Below are positions 7,053 through 13,784 of a stretch of DNA of 64,000 nucleotides, in pieces. The notes beneath the pieces are model-generated. The model ran no database searches. It was not told the DNA's origin and saw nothing but the letters and a program-made list of their open reading frames with translations. Origin of the DNA: an uncultured Collinsella sp. (GTDB lineage: Bacteria > Actinomycetota > Coriobacteriia > Coriobacteriales > Coriobacteriaceae). Numbering within the stretch: position 1 is the stretch's first letter; every line of letters starts with the position of its first letter. The stretch spans positions 1 to 64,000 of the forward strand of contig CAUDQR010000001.1 in the NCBI GenBank assembly GCA_958451615.1, given 5' to 3'. Position numbers and translations under genes: made by a program.

Positions 7053-7110
7053 GCGTTGGCACGGAGGTGCCAAGACGGTAGGGTACATCTTTGCACCTCC
7101 GTGCCAACGC
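7053..7110 (-). promoter_or_regulatory. Perfect 18-bp leader hairpin with conserved 22-nt loop, copy 2
   Basis: GCGTTGGCACGGAGGTGC and GCACCTCCGTGCCAACGC are perfect arms around a 22-nt loop containing GACGGTAGGGT. The loop matches copy 1 (3725-3774) at 17 or 18 of 22 positions, but the stem is unrelated. It lies in the kdgK leader directly after the operators. Confidence 0.7.
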
Positions 7111-7114
7111 TTGC

Positions 7115-7142
7115 CGAAATCGGTTTACGAAATCGGTTTCGT
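7115..7142. promoter_or_regulatory. Two overlapping LacI-family operators
   Basis: CGAAATCGGTTTAC (7115-7128) and ACGAAATCGGTTTCGT (7127-7142) overlap by two bases. Both have a central CG. They lie between the divergent kdgK and lacI-type genes, so the regulator likely controls both. Confidence 0.75.
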
Positions 7143-7152
7143 TTCGAGTTGT

Positions 7153-7181
7153 AGTATACTCACCTACAGCGTTTTGCAAGC
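7153..7181. promoter_or_regulatory. Overlapping divergent promoters of kdgK and the lacI-type gene
   Basis: AGTATACT (7153-7160) gives TATACT on both strands. On the minus strand TTGCAA lies 15 bp upstream of it, exactly as in the YitT-like promoter. The rightward start would serve the LacI gene. Confidence 0.6.
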
Positions 7182-7244
7182 GAGATTTTTAAAAAAATGC
7201 CTAAAATGGCTCAGACTGCCGACAATTGGGAAACGGGGTGCGCT

Positions 7245-8267
7245 ATGGCGCAGATGAGAATCAAGGACATTGCCGCCGAGGCGGGCGTGAGCCCGGCCAC
7301 GGTCTCGCGCTATCTCAACAACCGCCCCGGGCAGATGACCGAGGAAACCCGTGCTCGCATCGCGGCGGTTATCGAGCGCACCGGCTATCGCCCACGTGCC
7401 GCCGCACGCAATCTGCGCAGCTCGCGCACCAACCTCATCGGCGTAATCTTGGCCGACATCGCCAACCCGTTCTCCAGCGCCATGCTCGAAGGGCTTTCCG
7501 CCAGCGCCGCCGCGCGCGGCTGCTCGCTCATGACGGCCATTAGCGGCAATGATCCCGCCAAGGAGGCCGAATCGCTCACCAGGCTTATCGATGCCGGCGT
7601 GGACGGCCTGATCGTCAACACCTGTGGTGGCAACGACAAGGCGATCGCCGCGGCCGCGGGGCGCCTGCCCGTTGTGCTGCTCGACCGCGACGTTGCCGCC
7701 GGCGGCATCGATTTGGTGACCTCTAACAACCGTGAGCTGGTTGCCGGCCTGGTAGACGCCTTGGTCGCCGCGGGCAGCGAGCACCTGTGCCTGCTCACCG
7801 AGGCAAGCGACGACAGCCCCGTGCGTCGCGAGCGCGCCGAGGCCTTTGCCGACGAGCTCTCGCGCCGCGGCCTTGCAGGCGAGGTCGTCACCCTGGCCGA
7901 CGGTGGCGCCACGGGCATCAGTCGCCTGGACGAGGCCATCCGCGAGTACGCGGGTAAAAAGCTCGGCCTTATCGCTGTCAACGGCTTGGTCTTTCTACGC
8001 CTGACCAAGGCGTTGGCGCAGCTGGGCCCCTCGCTGCCGGCGGGTCTCAAGATCGCGACGTTTGACGATTACCCCTGGAATCATGTGCTCTTTGGCGGCG
8101 TGACCACGGCCGCGCAGGACACCCTCACCATCGCCGAGCGCGTAGTCGAGCGTCTGTCTGAGCGCATCGATGTGGTCACCACCACGGTGGGCGATGCCGC
8201 AAAGCTCGCCCCCAAGCGCATCGAGATCCCCGGCCACATCGAATACCGCGCTTCGACCTCACTCTAG
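7245..8267 (+). CDS. LacI-family transcriptional regulator (probable kdg regulator)
   Basis: The 340-residue protein has the classic N-terminal HTH (MRIKDIAAEAGVSPATVSRY, then the hinge GYRPRAAARNLRS) and a periplasmic-binding-protein-like effector domain (IGVILADIANPFSSAMLEG, DGLIVNTCGG, VLLDRDV, IATFDDYPWNHV). An ATG at 7254 is an alternative start. It is divergent from kdgK with two operators between them, and a third identical operator precedes the YitT-like gene. It therefore probably represses kdgK(-eda) and the YitT-like gene until a sugar-acid intermediate binds. Confidence 0.9.
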   Translation: MAQMRIKDIAAEAGVSPATVSRYLNNRPGQMTEETRARIAAVIERTGYRPRAAARNLRSSRTNLIGVILADIANPFSSAMLEGLSASAAARGCSLMTAISGNDPAKEAESLTRLIDAGVDGLIVNTCGGNDKAIAAAAGRLPVVLLDRDVAAGGIDLVTSNNRELVAGLVDALVAAGSEHLCLLTEASDDSPVRRERAEAFADELSRRGLAGEVVTLADGGATGISRLDEAIREYAGKKLGLIAVNGLVFLRLTKALAQLGPSLPAGLKIATFDDYPWNHVLFGGVTTAAQDTLTIAERVVERLSERIDVVTTTVGDAAKLAPKRIEIPGHIEYRASTSL

Positions 8268-8309
8268 CCTGTGTGATAATATATAGATAATGTCATACAG
8301 GAGGTATCC

Positions 8310-8804
8310 ATGGCTGCGTCTGTACTGAGTGTACGAGTGGATTCGTCAATTAAAGATTCATTTGCCGAGCTATGCGAAGAACTCGGCATGACTTCGTCTG
8401 TTGCGGTCAATATGTTTATGAGGCAGATGCTGCGCGAGCGCTCGCTGCCGTTTGTTCCTTCACTTGGTAAAAACTCTGCGAGCGAAAACGTCGCCGCAGA
8501 CATTTTGGATACTGCCCAGATTGAGTCCGCCGTCCGCGAGGCGGCCAGCTCGATTCCCGCCATCAAATCCGTGATTCTTTTTGGCTCGTATGCCCGTGGC
8601 GAAGCGCGTGCCGATAGTGACATTGACTTGCGTCTCGAAGTCGATCGCGATCAGGGCTTTGGCCTTTTCGCGTTGTCGGCGTTTGGTGAGGCGGTGCGCA
8701 AAGAAACCGGGAGGCAGGTCGACCTCGTCTCGAGTGATCATCTTGATGGCGATCTTGCCGCGGTAATCGAGCGCGAAGGAGTGATCCTTTATGATCGCGC
8801 GTAA
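8310..8804 (+). CDS. RelB/DinJ-like RHH head fused to MntA-type minimal nucleotidyltransferase
   Basis: Residues 1-45 resemble a RelB/DinJ ribbon-helix-helix (VLSVRVDSSIKDSFAELCEE, then SVAVNMFMRQML). Residues about 80-164 are a minimal nucleotidyltransferase with the motif GSYARGEARADSDIDL, i.e. GSX10DXD. MntA-type antitoxins inactivate HepT by adding AMP to it. A very strong Shine-Dalgarno (AGGAGGT) precedes the start, and the 3' end overlaps the hepT-like gene by 14 bases. MntA antitoxins are normally the NTase domain alone, so the DNA-binding head is unusual and may provide autoregulation. Confidence 0.8.
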   Translation: MAASVLSVRVDSSIKDSFAELCEELGMTSSVAVNMFMRQMLRERSLPFVPSLGKNSASENVAADILDTAQIESAVREAASSIPAIKSVILFGSYARGEARADSDIDLRLEVDRDQGFGLFALSAFGEAVRKETGRQVDLVSSDHLDGDLAAVIEREGVILYDRA

Positions 8805-9162
8805 GTCAGACTGTCTCCGCGCCCAAGAGGTCTTGGAGGCCATCGCTGAAACGAACGAGCGCATCAAGGCTTTTGATATCACCGAGGACCAGTTTCTGCA
8901 TGCGAATGACGTGCGGACGAGGGCGTTGGCGGACTCCCTTTTGATGTGCGCGCTTAGGGTGACGGAAGAAGCGGGCAAGTTGTCGGAACGCTCGCAGCGG
9001 CTTCATCCCGAAATTGAGTGGCGTGGAATTATCGGCATGAGAAATTACCTCGCGCATGATTACGGCAATGTCGACCGATCGGTTGTTTGGGATGCGGTGA
9101 CGATGGAGTTCCCGGCGCTGGAACGAGCGTGTAGGCAAATTGTTTCCGAATCTGAACGCTAG
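8791..9162 (+). CDS. HepT-like ribonuclease toxin (HEPN/DUF86)
   Basis: This 123-residue helical protein has the HEPN catalytic motif RX4HXY in RNYLAHDY (residues about 89-96), preceded by LRVTEEAGKLSE and WRGIIGMRN as in HepT. HepT cleaves RNA and is silenced by MntA-dependent AMPylation of the Tyr in this motif. It overlaps the fused antitoxin gene upstream, so the two are translationally coupled. Confidence 0.85.
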   Translation: MIARKSDCLRAQEVLEAIAETNERIKAFDITEDQFLHANDVRTRALADSLLMCALRVTEEAGKLSERSQRLHPEIEWRGIIGMRNYLAHDYGNVDRSVVWDAVTMEFPALERACRQIVSESER

Positions 9163-9215
9163 CCGCTCGTTCGCAACGGCCTGCTCAAGCACGTTTTTTG
9201 AGCGCTTGATACGCT

Positions 9216-9249
9216 TTAACCCTGCGGAAACATTTTTCTGCGATAGTAT
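9216..9249 (+). promoter_or_regulatory. Putative GlnR-box and promoter of the glutamine synthetase gene
   Basis: TTAAC-6 bp-GAAAC (9216-9231) fits the first half of the actinobacterial GlnR box (GTnAC-n6-GAAAC). TAGTAT at 9244-9249 may be the -10. The second half of the long box is not evident. A GlnR-like gene lies just downstream of the synthetase, which supports the reading. Confidence 0.4.
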
Positions 9250-9296
9250 CTGCGATATAGACCAGTCGAAACCCGCCCGAAAGAAAGGGGAGCGAC

Positions 9297-10634
9297 ATGA
9301 ACCAGCAGAACATCGATTACGTACTCCGCTCCGTAGAGCAACGTGATATCCGCTTTGTTCGTCTGTGGTTTGTCGACATTCTCGGCCGCCTCAAAAACTT
9401 TGCTATTAGCCCCGAGGACCTCGAGGTCGCTTTTGAGGAGGGTATCGGCTTTGACGGCTCGGCCATCGAAGGCTTTGCCACGCCCGAGGAAGCCGACATG
9501 CTGGCGTTTCCCGATGCTTCGACCTTCCAGATCCTGCCGTGGCGCCCGAGCCACAACGGCGTCGCCCGCGTGTTCTGCGATGTGTGCACTCCCGATCGCA
9601 AGCCGTTTGCCGGCGACCCGCGCGATGCCCTGCGCCGCATGTTCCGCAAGGCCGAGAAGGCTGGCTATCTGCTCAACGTGGGTGCCGAGCTGGAGTATTA
9701 CTACTTCCCCGACGAGCACACCCCCGAGCCGCTCGACAACGTGGGCTACTTCGATCTTTCGGTGAGCGATGCCGCCCGCGACCTGCGTCGCAACACGGTC
9801 CTCACGCTCGAGAAGATGTCCGTGCCCGTGGAGTACACCTTCCATGCCGCCGGCCGCTCGCAGCACGGCATGAGCTTGCGCCATGCCGAGGCCCTGAGTA
9901 TGTCCGACGCCATCACTACGGCCAAACTCATCATTAAGCAGCAGGCCTACGAGAGCGGTTGCCACGCTTCCTTTATGCCCAAGCCGTTGGCGGGCGAGGA
10001 CGGCAGCGCCATGTTTTTGCATCAGTCGCTGTTCGACCACGACGGCAACAACGTCTTTTGGGGCGAGGACGACGAGAAGTACCACCTCTCCGAAATCGCC
10101 AAGCACTACATGGCCGGCATCTTGGCGCATGCGCGCGAGATCAGCGCCATCACCAATCCCACGGTCAACTCGTACAAGCGCATCACCACGGGTGGCGACT
10201 CCGTGCCGCAGTACGCCACGTGGGGCCTGCGCAACCGCGCGAGTATGGTCCGCATCCCGGTCTACAAGCCCGGCAAGCCGCTGTCCACGCGCATCGAGCT
10301 GCGCAGTCCCGACCCCATGGCCAACCCGTACCTGGTCAACGCCGTCACGCTGGCGGCTGGTCTGGACGGCATCGAGCGCAAGCTGGAGCTCCCGCCCGAG
10401 GCCACGGCCGAGACGCTCAAGCTCAACGATCGTCAGATGCTCGAGGCCGGTTACACGCCGCTGCCGCGCTCGCTCAAAGAGGCGCTCGACGTGTTCGAGG
10501 ACTCGCAGTTTATGAAGGATGCCCTTGGCGAGCACATCCACAGCTTCTTCCTCAAAAAGAAGCGTGACGAGTGGCATAAGTTTGAGTCTACGATCACCGA
10601 GTGGGAGATCAAGCACTACCTGGCGAACTCCTAA
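9297..10634 (+). CDS. glnA: Type I glutamine synthetase homologue with divergent active site
   Basis: The 445-residue protein has the length and fold signatures of GSI-alpha: FDGSAIEGF, GAELEYYYF, NPTVNSYKR, RNRASMVRIP, RSPDPMANPYL and AAGLDGIERK. However, the HHEVA..GQHE segment reads TFHAAGRSQHG, the GSGMH histidine is Phe (GSAMFLH), and the YEAP flap is GDSVP. By alignment three of six metal ligands and the flap Glu are replaced. It could be a lineage-specific synthetase or act on another amine. The start is set by AAAGGGGAG. The next gene is a GlnR-like regulator, so a role in nitrogen metabolism remains likely. Confidence 0.75.
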   Translation: MNQQNIDYVLRSVEQRDIRFVRLWFVDILGRLKNFAISPEDLEVAFEEGIGFDGSAIEGFATPEEADMLAFPDASTFQILPWRPSHNGVARVFCDVCTPDRKPFAGDPRDALRRMFRKAEKAGYLLNVGAELEYYYFPDEHTPEPLDNVGYFDLSVSDAARDLRRNTVLTLEKMSVPVEYTFHAAGRSQHGMSLRHAEALSMSDAITTAKLIIKQQAYESGCHASFMPKPLAGEDGSAMFLHQSLFDHDGNNVFWGEDDEKYHLSEIAKHYMAGILAHAREISAITNPTVNSYKRITTGGDSVPQYATWGLRNRASMVRIPVYKPGKPLSTRIELRSPDPMANPYLVNAVTLAAGLDGIERKLELPPEATAETLKLNDRQMLEAGYTPLPRSLKEALDVFEDSQFMKDALGEHIHSFFLKKKRDEWHKFESTITEWEIKHYLANS

Positions 10635-10684
10635 TCGCGCTGGCTTGTTCCAGTACGATTGAGCTCATTTCTTTGGAGGCCGAT

Positions 10685-11347
10685 ATGTCCGATAAGAGTG
10701 CCCTGTTCATGGCGCGCACGACGCGCTTCCACGAGTTTGCCCGCAGCCTGACGACCACCCTGGGTGTCGAGGTGAGCCTGGCAACCCCCGATTCGCCGAC
10801 TGCGGCGCACGACTTTGACCTGCTGATCCTTGATTCCGATGGCATTCGCAGCGATCGCATCGATCAGATTGCCAAGTGGCTTGACGATCGCGGCGGCGTC
10901 CCCATGTTGGTGATCGTCGACGATGAGGCGCTCGGCACCTTGCGCCTGCCCAATCACGCGCATGCCGACTTTGTGTGCCCCACGGCGACGCCCAACGAGC
11001 TTAAGGCTCGCGCGCAGCGTCTGATGTGCGAGGAGGAGACCGTTACCGCCGACGATGTGCTCAACATCGATAACCTCGAGATCAACCTGGCCACCTACCA
11101 GGTGACGCTCGATAACGAGCCCATCGACCTGACGCTGATGGAGTACTCGCTGCTGAGCTTTTTGGCGACGCATCCCAACCGTGCCTACAGCCGCGAGGTG
11201 CTGCTGCACCGCGTGTGGGGCTTTGAGTACTGCGGCGGCACGCGCACCGTCGACGTGCACATCCGACGCATCCGCTCTAAGGTGGGCCCGCAGATCGCGG
11301 CACACATCACCACCGTCCGCGGCGTGGGCTATCTGTTTAAGGACTAG
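10685..11347 (+). CDS. Orphan OmpR-family regulator, GlnR-like
   Basis: The 220-residue protein has a degenerate receiver domain (HDFDLLILDSDG, with few of the usual acidic and Lys residues; residues 1-110) and a C-terminal OmpR winged helix (LTLMEYSLLSFLATHPNRA, SREVLLHRVWGF, GTRTVDVHIRRIRSKVG, TTVRGVGYLF). No histidine kinase is adjacent. A GGAGG site sets the start. Actinobacterial GlnR has just this architecture and controls glnA, and here the gene follows the synthetase by 50 bases. GlnR function is inference. Confidence 0.75.
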   Translation: MSDKSALFMARTTRFHEFARSLTTTLGVEVSLATPDSPTAAHDFDLLILDSDGIRSDRIDQIAKWLDDRGGVPMLVIVDDEALGTLRLPNHAHADFVCPTATPNELKARAQRLMCEEETVTADDVLNIDNLEINLATYQVTLDNEPIDLTLMEYSLLSFLATHPNRAYSREVLLHRVWGFEYCGGTRTVDVHIRRIRSKVGPQIAAHITTVRGVGYLFKD

Positions 11348-11370
11348 CAAGTAAATAGAGGGCAATGTGA

Positions 11371-11400
11371 GGGTACCGGAGATTTCTCCAGTACCCTTTT
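11371..11400 (+). terminator. Terminator of the glnA-regulator unit
   Basis: GGGTACCGGAGA pairs with TCTCCAGTACCC (one mismatch), followed by TTTT. Confidence 0.85.
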
Positions 11401-11531
11401 CTCGTTTAGGGCGAAAAGAAGACCTTTCACCGATTAAAAGTGTGTCAGTAAAAACAATATCAAACGTATAACACTATCTATCGAATATCATTTAGTTACC
11501 GTATCTCCCTACTACACGGATGGAGGAAGAA

Positions 11532-12659
11532 ATGCGTTATTCGAGAAAGGTGATTGTCGGATTCATAGTGTTGCTTGCCGCCCTGATGTCTCCAAGGTTG
11601 GTTTTTGGAGACGACGACTTGGTCCGTGTCACACCGCAAATAGCTGTGGAGCAAGCGCAGGCTTTCTTTGATGATGTATCGGATGAGCCGGTGACCGCTT
11701 GTGACCCAGTAAAAATGGTGAATTCCGATGGGGAATCAATCGGGTATATCGTTCGTGCGAAGCGGGATGACGTTAACTATGGCTACGTCGTATTTGATTC
11801 AGAGCGATCTTGGTGGATCAGCGAATACTGCTTGGCTCCGAACGCTCTTTTACCTATCGAGAGTGCAAGCGAAGAAATTGCACTCCTCGCATCCTCGGAT
11901 AACGTCGTTGCGTTAAAGATTGACGAGCTAACTGTTGGCGTTGCCGACTTAGATAAAAACATTGTTTTAGACGCAAGTGGAAAAAAAGTACCAAATAAAT
12001 TGTCCTCGGGAGGCAATCGCAGCGGATCGCCGGAACATTTCGATGACGTTTTTGTATCTGCCAAGGATTTGTATAAACAGGGATATGTTGTTGATGCGAG
12101 CAAAACGGTTTCGGGAATAATAACGCCAACGCAAACAGAAGTTATCAAAGAAACGGGGACTTATGCTTGCGCTGTTTCGGCAATGTTTGCAGTTAGCAGT
12201 CACTATGTGACTTTGAACCGCCTTAAATTGTCCGATTTATACTCGGAGCTTTGGAGGCTGTCGGGGACATGGGAAGAAGAAGAAAAGAAATATGATCAAG
12301 CGACTGGTCTGTACTTTACTCAAGGCAAGACTTCTCCTGATAAACCCGCTCCGGCCTTAAAGGAGTTTTGTGCAAGACGAGGCAAGGAGCTTGAGACGTC
12401 ATTCGTTTGGTATCCGTCATGGGATTCCTTTAGGGTGAATACCGACTCGGGGAATCTGAGTATTTTCTCTGGAAGGCTCCGGTCAAATGGCAGCGGGCAC
12501 GCAATGGCAGTTGTGGGCTACGTGGCAATGCATAACACATACTCGAATGCCAAGAAGTACCTGCTTGTTGTTTGGAATGGATGGACAAACCAGCTACAGT
12601 TTCTTCCATATGACGTATCAATTTACACGTCTCACGATGGCACATATTGCAAGGGTTGA
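11532..12659 (+). CDS. Secreted papain-fold cysteine protease (C39-like / streptopain-like)
   Basis: The 375-residue protein starts with a signal peptide (RYSRKVIVGFIVLLAALM). A pro-region follows with YGYVVFDSERSWWIS, reminiscent of streptopain-type propeptides. The catalytic domain has Cys in GTYACAVSAMFAVSSHY, His in GSGHAMAVVGY and Asn in LVVWNGW. Start 11532 is chosen because GGAGGAAG lies just upstream. GC content and codon use are lower than in flanking genes, suggesting recent acquisition. It is followed by two small genes in the same direction; substrates unknown. Confidence 0.75.
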   Translation: MRYSRKVIVGFIVLLAALMSPRLVFGDDDLVRVTPQIAVEQAQAFFDDVSDEPVTACDPVKMVNSDGESIGYIVRAKRDDVNYGYVVFDSERSWWISEYCLAPNALLPIESASEEIALLASSDNVVALKIDELTVGVADLDKNIVLDASGKKVPNKLSSGGNRSGSPEHFDDVFVSAKDLYKQGYVVDASKTVSGIITPTQTEVIKETGTYACAVSAMFAVSSHYVTLNRLKLSDLYSELWRLSGTWEEEEKKYDQATGLYFTQGKTSPDKPAPALKEFCARRGKELETSFVWYPSWDSFRVNTDSGNLSIFSGRLRSNGSGHAMAVVGYVAMHNTYSNAKKYLLVVWNGWTNQLQFLPYDVSIYTSHDGTYCKG

Positions 12660-12667
12660 TTGTACTC

Positions 12668-13024
12668 GTGAACGGCGACAAGTTCATTCGAAGGGCAATG
12701 CTCCTATTGGTGCTTTCCTTTGCTTTGCTCACCGCAGCGAGCTTCTTTCTGTTAAGGGCGACTAATGGGGGAGAAAACGACACGGTTGTTGCAGTCGAGG
12801 TGCGCGCTCTATCGGATGTTCATAATGGGCAATTTGAGGCGCTTATGCCAAGTGGTTGCCGTAAGAGAATCGATATGCGCCGTAAGTCAAGTTCCGGATA
12901 TGTCTCAGGGTTGAAAGCAGGTGATAAATGGATTCTAGTTTTTGTGGAAGATAAGGAACTTGACGGGACTGTTCTGTATCCCCATTCAGCTGAGAAAGTC
13001 AAATCAAGTAGACAAGGGGAATGA
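12668..13024 (+). CDS. Small membrane-anchored protein of unknown function
   Basis: Starting at the GTG 8 bases after the protease stop, this 118-residue protein has one N-terminal membrane segment (AMLLLVLSFALLTAASFFLL). An extracytoplasmic beta-rich stretch follows (VVAVEVRALSDVH, LKAGDKWILVFVEDKEL). An ATG at 12698 is an alternative start. I do not recognise the family. It is part of the low-GC protease cluster and could be a dedicated partner or substrate. Confidence 0.6.
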   Translation: MNGDKFIRRAMLLLVLSFALLTAASFFLLRATNGGENDTVVAVEVRALSDVHNGQFEALMPSGCRKRIDMRRKSSSGYVSGLKAGDKWILVFVEDKELDGTVLYPHSAEKVKSSRQGE

Positions 13025-13027
13025 AGA

Positions 13028-13612
13028 ATGATTGATAGAAAGCAGTTCTTAGGTCTGATGGCGGGGGCTCCTATTTTGATGCGAGCCGGGATGGCAGAAG
13101 CCGTGGAGTTGCCGGACGCTCAGAAGCGATTGACGCTCGTGGTCGACACGGTGGTCAGAGATGAAAATGGCAATGAAAAAACGCGAACAAGAAGCAGAGA
13201 GACTATTTTCACGCCAGAGAACAAAACTGTGTCTGCCGACGCTATGGCCGGTGATGTCATAACAATCCAGAGGGAATCAGATGAAACGTTGCCGCTGCTT
13301 GCCAAGATTGAGCTCACAGTCGCTTATTATAACGATAAAACAGAAATTGAGATTCGTTCCGGAAAGTACTCGATAGTCCAAATCGATCCGCTTGTGATGT
13401 ATGCAAACGCTTGGTACGCGCTCATGCAGAAGGATAAATACGTGATGAATAACTTCACAGAAAGCGAAGCATCATATGAAACGGGGTGGGGGCCAACGCC
13501 ATACGATGCGGAGAAGGATAAGTGGACGTGCGGATCGGGTATGGGCGCGACGATTACAGACTTTATTAACGATTCAACATATAGTTTTGCTATCGACTGC
13601 TATATCGAATAG
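13028..13612 (+). CDS. Hypothetical exported protein of the protease cluster
   Basis: The 194-residue protein follows the small membrane gene by 3 bases and has a GGGGA ribosome site. The N-terminus (DRKQFLGLMAGAPILMRAG) looks like a signal sequence cleaved near AEA. The rest is polar and beta-rich, ending in a Cys/Gly/Trp-rich tail (WTCGSGMGATITDF, AIDCYIE) with two Cys that could pair. No family recognised. Its composition is as AT-rich as the protease gene, so the three genes likely moved together. Confidence 0.6.
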   Translation: MIDRKQFLGLMAGAPILMRAGMAEAVELPDAQKRLTLVVDTVVRDENGNEKTRTRSRETIFTPENKTVSADAMAGDVITIQRESDETLPLLAKIELTVAYYNDKTEIEIRSGKYSIVQIDPLVMYANAWYALMQKDKYVMNNFTESEASYETGWGPTPYDAEKDKWTCGSGMGATITDFINDSTYSFAIDCYIE

Positions 13613-13731
13613 ACATGACGGCATAAAACGAATTGGCCTATAAGCATGTCATTACTTAAGCAAAGCTGAAATCTTGGCATCTAGTGCTCGGGACTGCCCA
13701 GCTTGGGGTACAACTCAACGTGAACAATGAT

Positions 13732-13758
13732 GGCCCGCCACATGTTTGGCGGGCCTTT
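13732..13758 (+). terminator. Terminator upstream of htrA
   Basis: GGCCCGCCA and TGGCGGGCC form a perfect 9-bp stem followed by TTT. It probably ends the protease-cluster transcript. Confidence 0.7.
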
Positions 13759-13784
13759 GGTTATTTGACGAAAGGATCGCAGCT

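Noticed and set aside
9216..10616. Minus-strand frame of over 460 codons opposite glnA
   Set aside because: Composition is His/Gly/Arg/Val-rich as expected for antisense of a high-GC gene; it overlaps the whole synthetase gene.
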